Positions 1 through 6,574 are shown, counted from the stretch's first letter. The stretch is 6,774 nt of DNA from Opitutales bacterium (GCA_007123395.1 SKLD01000492.1:1-6774), one strand, 5' to 3'. Made by a program: numbers and translations. The notes: generated from the sequence alone by a model not told the origin.

Positions 1-479
1 CTGCCGAAGCGCTCCGCCCACAGCGTCCCCGCCGTCCCGTGCGCGAGATTGAACCACCGCGTGTAGCGCTGCCGCAAGGTCCGCATGAACTCCGAAATAT
101 CCCCCATGCGCCGCCGCAACCGCTCCCGCAGCGCCTCCGCCACTTCCGGCGGATCGTTGGCGAGCGCGTGCGCCAACTCATCCGCATTGAGCCCGCTCCA
201 CTGCGCGCGCGACTCCCCGTAGAGCGCGCGGTAGCGTTGCACCAAGGTGGCATCGTCGCACAACCGCGCCGCCGGATCGATGCGCACCAGAATGTGGAAG
301 TGCGTCTCCAGCACACAATACGTGATCACCTCCACCCCGCTGAACTCCGCCGCACGGTGCAGCGCCGCCACCCACACCTCACGCTGACCCTCCAACAGCA
401 AGCGCCGCTTCTGGATCACCCGCGATGTCACATGATAAACCGCCGACCCGTCCTCACGTTTTATACGAATTTCACCCAT
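1..479 (-). CDS. REP-associated tyrosine transposase (RAYT), Y1/HUH family, truncated at left window edge
   Basis: The 159 visible codons start at an ATG read leftward from 479 and run off the window, so the C-terminus is not seen. The N-terminal part has the Y1-transposase (IS200/RAYT-like) layout: a strand with AVYHVTSRV at residues 13-21, then FSGVEVITYCVLETHFHILV at 47-66. The His-hydrophobe-His metal-binding motif HFH is at 60-62. A later helix, FMRTLRQRYTRWFN (131-144), holds the probable catalytic tyrosine (Y139), followed by LWAERFG. Family knowledge: such enzymes cut single-stranded DNA through a 5'-phosphotyrosine link and are usually single-copy domesticated genes tied to REP/BIME palindromes. 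The start is supported because an upstream ATG at 495 is out of frame and stops at once, and because HFH falls at the same residue number as in the RAYT at the right edge. No strong Shine-Dalgarno is visible. It lies downstream of ahcY on the same strand but behind a terminator. Confidence 0.88.
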   Translation of the reverse strand, partial: MGEIRIKREDGSAVYHVTSRVIQKRRLLLEGQREVWVAALHRAAEFSGVEVITYCVLETHFHILVRIDPAARLCDDATLVQRYRALYGESRAQWSGLNADELAHALANDPPEVAEALRERLRRRMGDISEFMRTLRQRYTRWFNLAHGTAGTLWAERFG

Positions 480-480
480 C

Positions 481-508
481 TTCCGAGGCGACCATGGAGC
501 ATCCGGAA
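481..508 (-). promoter_or_regulatory. Candidate stem-loop directly upstream of the left RAYT start
   Basis: On the minus strand TTCCG (508-504) can pair with CGGAA (485-481). The 18-nt loop contains the palindrome CCATGG. The 3' arm ends one base before the RAYT ATG at 479, so in an mRNA the fold would cover the ribosome-binding region. IS200 transposase mRNAs are known to hide their start region in a 5' hairpin, which makes this plausible by analogy. A 5-bp stem with a long loop is weak and could be chance. Confidence 0.25.
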
Positions 509-554
509 ACCAAACACAAGCCAATTTTCTTCAAGAAGTTTAGGCCTATCCGGC

Positions 555-584
555 AAAAAGGCCGACCCCCGCGGAGTCGGCCTT
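555..584 (-). terminator. Rho-independent terminator of the metK-ahcY transcript
   Basis: Read on the minus strand, AAGGCCGAC (584-576), a 9-nt loop, then GTCGGCCTT (566-558) form a perfect 9-bp GC-rich stem. The transcript continues with T residues to 555, giving a run of five Ts counted from the end of the stem. It lies about 45 bases after the ahcY stop codon. The plus strand lacks a T-tract after the stem, so it should work only leftward. It would also separate ahcY transcription from the RAYT gene that follows. Confidence 0.9.
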
Positions 585-596
585 GAAATGGATGTG

Positions 597-608
597 CCCG
601 GCGCCGGG
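597..608. repeat. 12-bp perfect palindrome between ahcY and its terminator
   Basis: The sequence CCCGGCGCCGGG is its own reverse complement. It lies 21 bases after the ahcY stop codon and 12 bases before the terminator stem. As RNA it could form a 4-bp stem with a 4-nt loop, perhaps as a minor 3'-end structure. GC-rich sequence makes such palindromes likely by chance, and no function is claimed. Confidence 0.4.
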
Positions 609-629
609 TCTTGTGCCGTGCGCGGCCGC

Positions 630-2054
630 TCAGTAGCGGTAGTGCTCGGGCTTGAAGGGGCCTTCCGGCTTGACGCCGATATAGTCAGCCTGGTCCTTCG
701 AGAGCTTGGTTAGCTTCGCGCCGATCTTCTCGAGATGCAGGCGCGCCACTTCCTCGTCGAGGTGCTTCGGCAGGATATAGACACCGGGGGTGTACTTTTC
801 GACCTGCTTCCAAAGCTCGATCTGGGCGAGAACTTGGTTGGTGAAGCTATTGGACATGACGAAGCTCGGGTGGCCGGTGGCGCAACCGAGGTTCACGAGG
901 CGGCCTTCCGCGAGCATGTAGATGCTGTTGCCGGAGGCGAAGGTGTATTTGTCGACCTGCGGCTTGATGTTCGTCTTCTTCACATCTTTGGCCTTGTCGA
1001 GTTTCGCAATCTGAATCTCGTTATCGAAATGACCGATGTTACACACGATGGCTTGATCGGCCATTTTCTCCATGTGCTCGGCGCGGATGATATCCTTGTT
1101 GCCGGTCGTCGTTACGTAGATGTTGCCCCAGCCCAGCGTGTCCTCAATCGTGAGAACGCGAAAGCCTTCCATAGCCGCCTGCAGGGCGCAGATTGGATCC
1201 ACTTCCGTGACGACAACTTGGGCACCGTTGGCCTTGAGGGCGGCGGCACAGCCTTTGCCGACGTCGCCGTAGCCGCAGACGACCGCGACCTTGCCGGAGA
1301 TCATGACATCGGTGGCGCGCTTGATGCCGTCGATGAGGGACTCGCGGCAGCCGTAGAGATTGTCGAATTTGCTCTTCGTGACGGAGTCGTTGACGTTGAT
1401 CGCGGGAACGAGGAGCGTGCCGGCCTTCTGGCGCTCATAGAGGCGGTGCACACCGGTGGTGGTCTCTTCCGAAACGCCCTTCCAGTCCTTCACGACATTA
1501 TGCCAACGGATCGGATCCTCGGACTTCACGCGTTTGAGGAGGTCCTTGATGACAGCCTCTTCATCGCTCTCCGAATCGGTGTCCACCCAGTCGCTTCCTT
1601 CCTCCAGCTCGTAGCCCTTGTGAATAAGGAGCGTGGCGTCGCCGCCATCGTCGACGATAAGCTGCGGGCCGCGCCCGTCCGGCCACGTAAGCGCCTTGTA
1701 GGTGCACCACCAATACTCCTCGAGCGTCTCCCCCTTCCATGCGAAGACGGGCACCCCCGAAGCCGCGATAGCGGCGGCGGCGTGGTCCTGCGTGGAGAAA
1801 ATATTGCACGAGCACCAGCGCACGTCGGCGCCCAGATCCCGCAAGGTCTCAATGAGGACGGCGGTCTGCACCGTCATATGGAGTGATCCCATGATGCGCA
1901 CGCCCGCAAGCGGCCGTTCAGCGGCATACTTTTCACGGGTGGCCATGAGGCCGGGCATTTCGTTCTCAGCGATTTCGATCTCGCGCCGGCCAAAATCGGC
2001 GAGCGAGATGTCCGCTACTTTGTAGTCTTGTTCTGTGACTGTCTCTGTTGACAT
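630..2054 (-). CDS. ahcY: Adenosylhomocysteinase (S-adenosyl-L-homocysteine hydrolase)
   Basis: This cytosolic NAD-dependent enzyme reversibly splits S-adenosylhomocysteine into adenosine and homocysteine, relieving product inhibition of methyltransferases in the activated methyl cycle. The protein is 474 residues, normal for the long bacterial form. The N-terminus (YKVADISLADFGRREIEIAE, 11-30) is characteristic. Substrate-domain segments include GSLHMTVQTAVLIETL (56-71), CNIFSTQDHAAAAIA (83-97) and DDGGDATLL (135-143). An acidic insert around 152-192 is typical of bacterial enzymes and absent from the human one. The substrate/NAD core has KSKFDNLYGCRESL (227-240), the Rossmann motif GYGDVGKG (261-268), GHFDNEI (341-347) and NLGCATGHPSFVMSNSF (388-404). 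The C-terminus KPEHYRY supplies the lysine and tyrosine that close over NAD of the partner subunit. All key motifs look intact. It starts 48 bp after metK with no strong Shine-Dalgarno, and a terminator follows at 555-584, so it is probably the second gene of a metK-ahcY operon. Confidence 0.98.
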   Translation of the reverse strand: MSTETVTEQDYKVADISLADFGRREIEIAENEMPGLMATREKYAAERPLAGVRIMGSLHMTVQTAVLIETLRDLGADVRWCSCNIFSTQDHAAAAIAASGVPVFAWKGETLEEYWWCTYKALTWPDGRGPQLIVDDGGDATLLIHKGYELEEGSDWVDTDSESDEEAVIKDLLKRVKSEDPIRWHNVVKDWKGVSEETTTGVHRLYERQKAGTLLVPAINVNDSVTKSKFDNLYGCRESLIDGIKRATDVMISGKVAVVCGYGDVGKGCAAALKANGAQVVVTEVDPICALQAAMEGFRVLTIEDTLGWGNIYVTTTGNKDIIRAEHMEKMADQAIVCNIGHFDNEIQIAKLDKAKDVKKTNIKPQVDKYTFASGNSIYMLAEGRLVNLGCATGHPSFVMSNSFTNQVLAQIELWKQVEKYTPGVYILPKHLDEEVARLHLEKIGAKLTKLSKDQADYIGVKPEGPFKPEHYRY

Positions 2055-2102
2055 GAAAATCTTATCTTTGAGTTTGCTTTATGGTGTGGACGGGGCCGTG
2101 CC

Positions 2103-3299
2103 TCAGGCGGCGGAGGAGGAAACCTTCAGTCCGGCGGCTTTGCGCAGTTCTTCGACGCGGTTTTCCTGTTCCCACGGGAGTTCGGCCTTGCCGAAGTGCC
2201 CGTAGTTGGTCGACTGCCGGTAGATCGGGCGCAGGAGGTCGAGCTGGCGCACGATGTCGGCCGGCTTGAAGCTGAAGACTTCCCGCACGGCACGGGCGAT
2301 CACTTCGTCTTCCACTTTGCCGGTATCGAAGCTTTCCACGTGGATGGAGGTCGGGTTGGGATAGCCGATGGCATAGGCGACCTGCAGTTCGCAGATGTCG
2401 GCGAGACCGGCGGCGACGATGTTCTTGGCCACCCAGCGACACATGTAGGCGGCGGATCGGTCAACCTTGGACGGGTCTTTGCCGGAAAACGCGCCGCCCC
2501 CATGGCGGCCCCAGCCCCCGTAGGTGTCGACGATGATCTTGCGACCGGTGAGGCCCGCGTCACCTTGCGGTCCGCCGATGACAAACTTGCCCGTCGGGTT
2601 GATGAGGTACTCGGTCTGGTCGGAAAGAAGATTCTTCGGCAGAACCTCGGCGATAATCTTGTTCTTGATGAAGCCCGAAAGCTCTTCGTAAGAAACGGAC
2701 TCCGTGTGCTGCGTGGAAACGACAACGTTGTCGATATGGGTCACGCAGCCGGCGGCGTAGTGGACGGCAACTTGGCTCTTCGCGTCCGGGCGCAGAAAAT
2801 CGACCTCGCGGTTCTTCCGGGCCTCCGCCAGACGGCGCAGGATGCGGTGGGCAAACATAATCGCGGCGGGCATGCGCTCAGGCGTCTCGTTACATGCGTA
2901 GCCGAACATGATGCCTTGGTCGCCGGCGCCCTGCTCTTCCGTCGCCTTGTTTTCGGCGGCACGGGCGTCCACCCCCTGTGCGATGTCCGGCGACTGCTTT
3001 GTCAGGTAGTTCGCGATAAAGACATCGTCCGCATGGAAGACATCGTCGTCGCGCTTATCCACGTAGCCGATTTCGCGGATGGCATCGCGCACGACTTCGT
3101 TGATGTCGAACTTCGCCTTGGATGTTATCTCGCCCGCAAGCGTCACGATGTTGCTCTTCACAAGCGTCTCGCACGCCACACGGCTGTGCGGATCCTGCGC
3201 AAGGCAGGCGTCCAGAATGCTGTCCGATATAAAATCGGCCACCTTGTCCGGGTGCCCTTCCGCCACCGATTCCGAGGAAAACTTGAATTCTTTCAGCAT
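2103..3299 (-). CDS. metK: S-adenosylmethionine synthetase (methionine adenosyltransferase)
   Basis: This cytosolic enzyme makes S-adenosylmethionine from methionine and ATP, releasing phosphate and pyrophosphate. The protein is 398 residues, slightly longer than the usual 380-390. Signature motifs in order are FSSESVAEGHPDKVADFISD (7-26) with the GHPDK ATP/metal site, the flexible-loop segment QSPDIAQGV (102-110), the methionine/ATP-site hexapeptide in GAGDQGIMFGYA (124-135), GKFVIGGPQGDAGLTGRK (237-254), and the glycine-rich P-loop-like GGGAFSGKDPSKVDRSAAY (267-285). The ATG at 3299 is chosen because it gives the family N-terminus. The frame stays open upstream only to a TTG at 3350, which would add 17 unconserved residues. 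Only a weak GAAG lies before this ATG. The 3' end is 48 bp from ahcY on the same strand, fitting co-transcription of SAM synthesis with SAH removal. The leader (3300 onward) has possible regulatory structure but no SAM riboswitch class that I recognise. Confidence 0.98.
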   Translation of the reverse strand: MLKEFKFSSESVAEGHPDKVADFISDSILDACLAQDPHSRVACETLVKSNIVTLAGEITSKAKFDINEVVRDAIREIGYVDKRDDDVFHADDVFIANYLTKQSPDIAQGVDARAAENKATEEQGAGDQGIMFGYACNETPERMPAAIMFAHRILRRLAEARKNREVDFLRPDAKSQVAVHYAAGCVTHIDNVVVSTQHTESVSYEELSGFIKNKIIAEVLPKNLLSDQTEYLINPTGKFVIGGPQGDAGLTGRKIIVDTYGGWGRHGGGAFSGKDPSKVDRSAAYMCRWVAKNIVAAGLADICELQVAYAIGYPNPTSIHVESFDTGKVEDEVIARAVREVFSFKPADIVRQLDLLRPIYRQSTNYGHFGKAELPWEQENRVEELRKAAGLKVSSSAA

Positions 3300-3346
3300 A
3301 AGGGCTTCAAACAGAACCTGCTTCCACCGGTTTGCAAGGTAAAATA

Positions 3347-3376
3347 TCAACGTATCCGGATTATTTGATGGGTCAT
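3347..3376 (-). CDS. Possible 9-codon upstream ORF in the metK leader
   Basis: ATG at 3376 opens a nine-residue frame, MTHQIIRIR, ending in TGA at 3349-3347, 47 bases before metK. Its start codon sits in the same octamer (CCCTTATG) as the metK start. Two of the nine codons are ATA, usually rare in GC-rich genomes. It contains no methionine beyond the start, so it does not look like a classical amino-acid attenuator. It could easily be chance. Confidence 0.12.
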   Translation of the reverse strand: MTHQIIRIR

Positions 3377-3388
3377 AAGGGAAAGTTG

Positions 3389-3406
3389 CGCGGCGGATTT
3401 GCCGCG
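3389..3406. promoter_or_regulatory. GC-rich hairpin in the metK/CAP divergent region
   Basis: CGCGGC (3389-3394) and GCCGCG (3401-3406) form a perfect 6-bp stem around the 6-nt loop GGATTT. No T-tract follows on either strand, so it is not a standard terminator. It lies about 90 bases from each flanking start codon. It could be a leader structure or operator, but its role is unknown. Confidence 0.3.
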
Positions 3407-3494
3407 GGGAATGAATCCAAGGTCGGCCGAACGCGCGTATTTACCGTTGTCGAAGGGGGCTGAATCACCCAAAAACGAGAGAATACGCATTTAC

Positions 3495-5687
3495 ATGACC
3501 CGGATTTCCAAGCCATTACCCGGCATCGCCGCGCATATGCTACTGTGCTCCGCATGCCTCGGAGCCGCCGCTATCAGTGGCGGAGGCTTGTCCGTCGACA
3601 CCTCGGACCGCGAGGCTGTGCGTCAATGCTACCGCAGCGTCTACTACGCCTCGGAAAGTGTGGAAATGGACTGGAGCGGCACTTACAGCATCGCCCTGCC
3701 GAAGCCAGCCGGCTCCGTCTCGCCGGAGTGGATCGAGGCCACCCGTCTACGGGTGAACTTTTTCCGCGCCATGGCGGGGGTGCCTGCATGGGTCGAATTC
3801 ACGGACCAGCGCAATAGCGCGGCCCAGGAAGCCGCCCTCATGGTCAGCTTGAGTCATGCGGCTCTCGGCTCCTCGGCAACATGGAATCCACACGCGCCCG
3901 TTGAAGGAACGTGGCCGTTTTACTCATCCGCCGGAGCTGACGCCGCCAGAGAGGGAAATATCGGGCTCGGCCCAGTGGGACCAGCCGCCATCACCTCATA
4001 CATCCGCGAAGCCGGTGAGAATCCACGGGTGGGACACCGCCGCTGGCTGCTGCATCCTCCGCACCGCGAAATGGGTTCGGGCGATGTGCCCGGCAGCGGG
4101 GCGCACCTCCCCACGAATGTCCTCTGGGTGCAGGATGAGAACACCCATGCGCCCTACCCCGATCTTCGCGACGGTTTCATCGCGTGGCCGCCGTCCGGCT
4201 ATGTGCCGCAAAACCTGGTATACCCCCGATGGTCGTTTGCCGCCGAGGGCGCGGACTTTTCCGAGGCTTCGGTCACTGTGACCCGCGACGGCGCGGATTT
4301 TCCGGTCGCCGTCGAAAACCAACCCCCGGCTTCTCAAGTCGGCGCTCACCTCGTGTGGTATCCCAAAGACATTTCGCCCAAGACCCCTGCCTTTGACTTC
4401 CTCGACTCAGCCAAGGAGCGCGCGTTCACCGTGACCGTCAGCGGCGTTGCCGGCACAGCGCAGAGCGAATACACCTACACAACCAAGGTGTTCGACCCCT
4501 ACGTCCCCACCGAACCGCGCTACCTTGCCCGCGTGCATGGCGAAAAGCATCTCTGGAGCAAGGCGCTTAATACAGTGTCCGTAACAGTGCCGTCCTTTGC
4601 CGACGCGAAACGATTGCGCGAGCTTTCTTTCCGCCCGGCAACGTGGATCGAGGACGGATCCTCCGGCGAACGGTTTCAGTTCGATGTCTCGGGATACGAA
4701 CCCATCGTAGCCGATTCGAGGGCGAGCGGCGGAACCGTGATTCTCCTCGGCCATCCCGATGCCGCGCGGGCGGGACAAGCGGAAACAGCCTCCTTGAAAA
4801 GCCTGCTCATGCCCAATCCCGAGGCCACTCTGCGCCTCCGCCATAAGGTCACTCACGCCACACACAACCAAGTCGCGCTCATCGAAGTGTCCACCGACCC
4901 TGCGAAGCAGCTGTGGGAAACCGTCTGGTCCCTGCGGGGCACGGCGGCAACCGCCCCGGACAGTGCCCTGATGGACTCCTTCGAAGAAACCAAAATCCAC
5001 CTCCAAGGTTATGAGGAGCGGACACTCCACCTTCGTTTTCGCTTCGTTCTCGATCCCGTGCCCGAGTCGACAGGCGGAGATTACGTGCCACGCACCGATC
5101 TCGACGGAAACCCCGCAATCGGCTGGGCCATCGACGAGGTGAGCTTCAACCACGTCGCCGAAGTCGATGTCCTCGGGACCCACGACGCCAGAATCAGCGA
5201 ATATTTCCACTATACGCCCGAGCAGGACGGAATCATCGCCCTGCAGGCCGGTGCCACGGCGTTCGGAGGTTTTCCGCTTGAGTGGGGACTTGTCCGCTTC
5301 TTCACGGTTCTCAGCGGAGAGGGCCACCCGTTTGTCGGTCAGTCACCAGCCGACTCTATCAACGATGGCCTCTGGTATTCCACGCCCGTCGGCTACGTCC
5401 TCGCCGGAATGTGGACACCAGCGCGCCCGTGGGTCTACAGCGAACTGCACGGATTCATTCACATCAACGATCTGGATGGTGCCTACCTGATTTTCGACAC
5501 GGGCATGGGCTCCTGGTTGTACCTGCATCCGGAAAATCCGCAATGGCTCTTCCACTACGGCCAGCGTGTGTGGATGTATTTCCCCATGGAGACCCGCGCG
5601 CCGGAGAGACGTTTCTTCTTGCCGTATGTCCCGGACGCATGGTCCGGTGCCGCTACTGAGAATTGGATCCATGAAAAAGACCTCTGA
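3495..5687 (+). CDS. Large secreted CAP-superfamily (SCP/PR-1-like) protein with aromatic-rich C-terminus
   Basis: The product is 730 residues and probably exported. Residues 1-30 look like a Sec signal peptide: basic start (TRISK), hydrophobic stretch around 9-27, and likely cleavage near AAAIS/GGG. No proper lipobox is seen. Residues about 80-215 match a bacterial CAP domain: LRVNFFRAMAGVP (85-97), NPH (131-133), WPFYSSAGADAAREGNIGLG (140-159), an AITSYI helix (165-170) and VGHRRWLLHP (179-188). H133 and H181 are plausible members of the CAP histidine pair. The acidic partners are less clear, since the usual GEN is replaced by EGN. Residues 255-335 look like an Ig-like beta-sandwich. Residues 435-560 (HNQVALIEVSTD, LHLRFRFVLD, GWAIDEVSF) resemble a MAM/jelly-roll module of secreted enzymes. 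Residues 594-710 are rich in Trp and Tyr. The ATG at 3495 is chosen over a TTG at 3399 and an ATG at 3411 because only it puts the signal peptide at the N-terminus. Substrate and biological role are unknown. The gene overlaps the next by 17 bp. Confidence 0.85.
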   Translation: MTRISKPLPGIAAHMLLCSACLGAAAISGGGLSVDTSDREAVRQCYRSVYYASESVEMDWSGTYSIALPKPAGSVSPEWIEATRLRVNFFRAMAGVPAWVEFTDQRNSAAQEAALMVSLSHAALGSSATWNPHAPVEGTWPFYSSAGADAAREGNIGLGPVGPAAITSYIREAGENPRVGHRRWLLHPPHREMGSGDVPGSGAHLPTNVLWVQDENTHAPYPDLRDGFIAWPPSGYVPQNLVYPRWSFAAEGADFSEASVTVTRDGADFPVAVENQPPASQVGAHLVWYPKDISPKTPAFDFLDSAKERAFTVTVSGVAGTAQSEYTYTTKVFDPYVPTEPRYLARVHGEKHLWSKALNTVSVTVPSFADAKRLRELSFRPATWIEDGSSGERFQFDVSGYEPIVADSRASGGTVILLGHPDAARAGQAETASLKSLLMPNPEATLRLRHKVTHATHNQVALIEVSTDPAKQLWETVWSLRGTAATAPDSALMDSFEETKIHLQGYEERTLHLRFRFVLDPVPESTGGDYVPRTDLDGNPAIGWAIDEVSFNHVAEVDVLGTHDARISEYFHYTPEQDGIIALQAGATAFGGFPLEWGLVRFFTVLSGEGHPFVGQSPADSINDGLWYSTPVGYVLAGMWTPARPWVYSELHGFIHINDLDGAYLIFDTGMGSWLYLHPENPQWLFHYGQRVWMYFPMETRAPERRFFLPYVPDAWSGAATENWIHEKDL

Positions 5688-6435
5688 CCAAGGCGCCGCC
5701 TCCCCGCTCTCCGGCCTCTCCAAACGCTACCTCACCGCCTGCGACCAACTCGTCGAAGAGACCGTTGCAACCAACGCCACCGCCTTGAGCGCTGTCGGTA
5801 AAGCCATCGGGCAGTCGCTCGCACAAGGCGGCGTCCTCCATGTCTTCGGCAGCGGGCATTCCGGAATTGTCGCGCGGGAAATCGTCCACCGCGCCGGCGG
5901 GCTGGTCCCCGTGAGCACCATTGTCGACCCCGGCGGCGGATGGGCCGAGGTCGTGCCGGGTTACGGCGAAAAGCTCTTCCAGCGCTACGCATGGCAGTTC
6001 GGCTTCGAGCCCGGCGAGGTCGCCATCGTCATTTCCAACTCGGGCAAAAATCCGAGTCCGCTTGAAGTCGCCCTCGGTGCGAAAGCGGCGGATGGCATTG
6101 TCGTCGGCGTCACCAGCCTGCCCATGTCGGAAACCACCGAAAGCGAACACACATCGGGCAAAAGACTCTTCGAAATCGCCGACCACGTCCTCGACAATCG
6201 TACGCCGCCCGGCGACGCCGCCCTGCCCGTCGGCAACACGGGCCTCAAGACCGCTCCCCTCTCCACCGTCTCCGGCTGCCTCCTCCTCAACCTCGCCGTC
6301 CTCGAAGCCATCGCATGGATGGAAAACGCCGGATACGAACCACCCCTCCTCCGCAGTGCCAACCTCCCCGGCGGACGTGAACACAATGACCGCCTCTCCG
6401 CAAAATACCGGTCCCGCCTAAGCCGCCCGATCTAA
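5671..6435 (+). CDS. SIS-domain phosphosugar-binding protein (UPF0309 / sugar isomerase domain-containing family)
   Basis: The 254-residue, probably cytosolic protein has one SIS (sugar isomerase) fold, which binds phosphorylated sugars. Visible motifs are an N-terminal helix with KRYLTACDQLVEE (18-30), VLHVFGSGHSGIVAREIVHR (55-74) with the phosphate-binding GSGHS at 60-64, RAGGLVPV (74-81), VAIVISNSGKNPSPLEVAL (117-135), SGKRLFEIADHVLDN (162-176), PLSTVSG (196-202) and the C-terminal SANLPGGREHNDRL (229-242). This order matches the uncharacterised UPF0309/COG4821-type family (about 240-250 residues), relatives of MurQ and GmhA but distinct from them. The actual reaction is not established. 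The ATG at 5671 gives the family N-terminus; the frame stays open further upstream only inside the CAP gene. The start lies within the last codons of the CAP gene, in another frame, which suggests translational coupling. No kinase, transporter or glycosidase gene is adjacent to name a substrate, and no clear terminator follows. Confidence 0.9.
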   Translation: MKKTSDQGAASPLSGLSKRYLTACDQLVEETVATNATALSAVGKAIGQSLAQGGVLHVFGSGHSGIVAREIVHRAGGLVPVSTIVDPGGGWAEVVPGYGEKLFQRYAWQFGFEPGEVAIVISNSGKNPSPLEVALGAKAADGIVVGVTSLPMSETTESEHTSGKRLFEIADHVLDNRTPPGDAALPVGNTGLKTAPLSTVSGCLLLNLAVLEAIAWMENAGYEPPLLRSANLPGGREHNDRLSAKYRSRLSRPI

Positions 6436-6460
6436 AGCCACCCGCCACCCACAACTATGC

Positions 6461-6550
6461 GTCAAATAAATTAACTCTGATATGTTTTTAAAAATACTTA
6501 TATCTGAATTAATTAATTTCGTTATACAACTCATAGATTATTATTTTCCT
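6461..6550. other. AT-rich intergenic island before the right RAYT gene
   Basis: Only 17 of these 90 bases are G or C (about 19%), against a strongly GC-rich surround. It contains the perfect palindromes TTTTTAAAAA (6485-6494) and AATTAATTAATT (6507-6518), and an inverted repeat GATAT/ATATC (6479-6483 and 6500-6504) bracketing the first. No open frame of note runs through it. It may be a promoter/UP-element region for the RAYT gene, a protein-binding site or foreign DNA. No GC-rich terminator hairpin is present for the SIS gene. Confidence 0.6.
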
Positions 6551-6574
6551 TGTGTTGAGGGATGGATTTGTGAG

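Larger units (their letters stand above)
3300..3494. other. Divergent intergenic region between metK and the CAP-domain gene
   Basis: This 195-bp gap must hold the promoters of the leftward metK-ahcY unit and the rightward CAP-SIS unit, but I see no clear -35/-10 pair for either. It contains several signals. A GC-rich 6-bp hairpin lies at 3389-3406. On the minus strand, CAAAC (3334-3330) can pair with GTTTG (3312-3308), which competes with an AACC/GGTT pairing (3332-3329 with 3318-3315). The octamer CCCTTATG occurs twice on the minus strand, once over the metK start (3304-3297) and once at 3381-3374. On the plus strand GCGTATT (3435-3441) and AATACGC (3482-3488) are inverted repeats just upstream of the CAP start at 3495. 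All regulatory readings are inference. Confidence 0.45.

Noticed and set aside
622..629. GCGGCCGC palindrome just after the ahcY stop
   Set aside because: An 8-bp GC palindrome is expected by chance in this base composition and has no supporting context.
39..713. 224-codon plus-strand frame across the left RAYT and the terminator
   Set aside because: It is Arg/Pro/His-rich antisense translation of the RAYT gene, crosses the terminator stem and overlaps the ahcY end.
735..1886. Long open frame of 383 codons on the plus strand opposite ahcY
   Set aside because: It is antisense to a highly conserved gene and shows no recognisable domain; long antisense frames are expected in GC-rich coding DNA.
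2196..3368. Long open frame of 390 codons on the plus strand opposite metK
   Set aside because: It mirrors the codon structure of metK, whose motifs are unmistakable. No independent support.
3389..3418. Possible pseudoknot: loop GGATT of the 3389-3406 hairpin pairing with AATCC at 3414-3418
   Set aside because: With the full 6-bp stem formed, one connecting loop would have zero nucleotides to cross a 5-bp stem, which is not sterically feasible. Left as a possible alternative pairing only.
3300..3420. Known SAM or SAH riboswitch upstream of metK
   Set aside because: I looked for SAM-I, SAM-II, SAM-III and SAH-type conserved cores and did not recognise any. A covariance-model search would settle it.
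4407..5327. 306-codon open frame on the minus strand inside the CAP gene
   Set aside because: The plus-strand frame has a signal peptide and domain motifs; the antisense frame has none.
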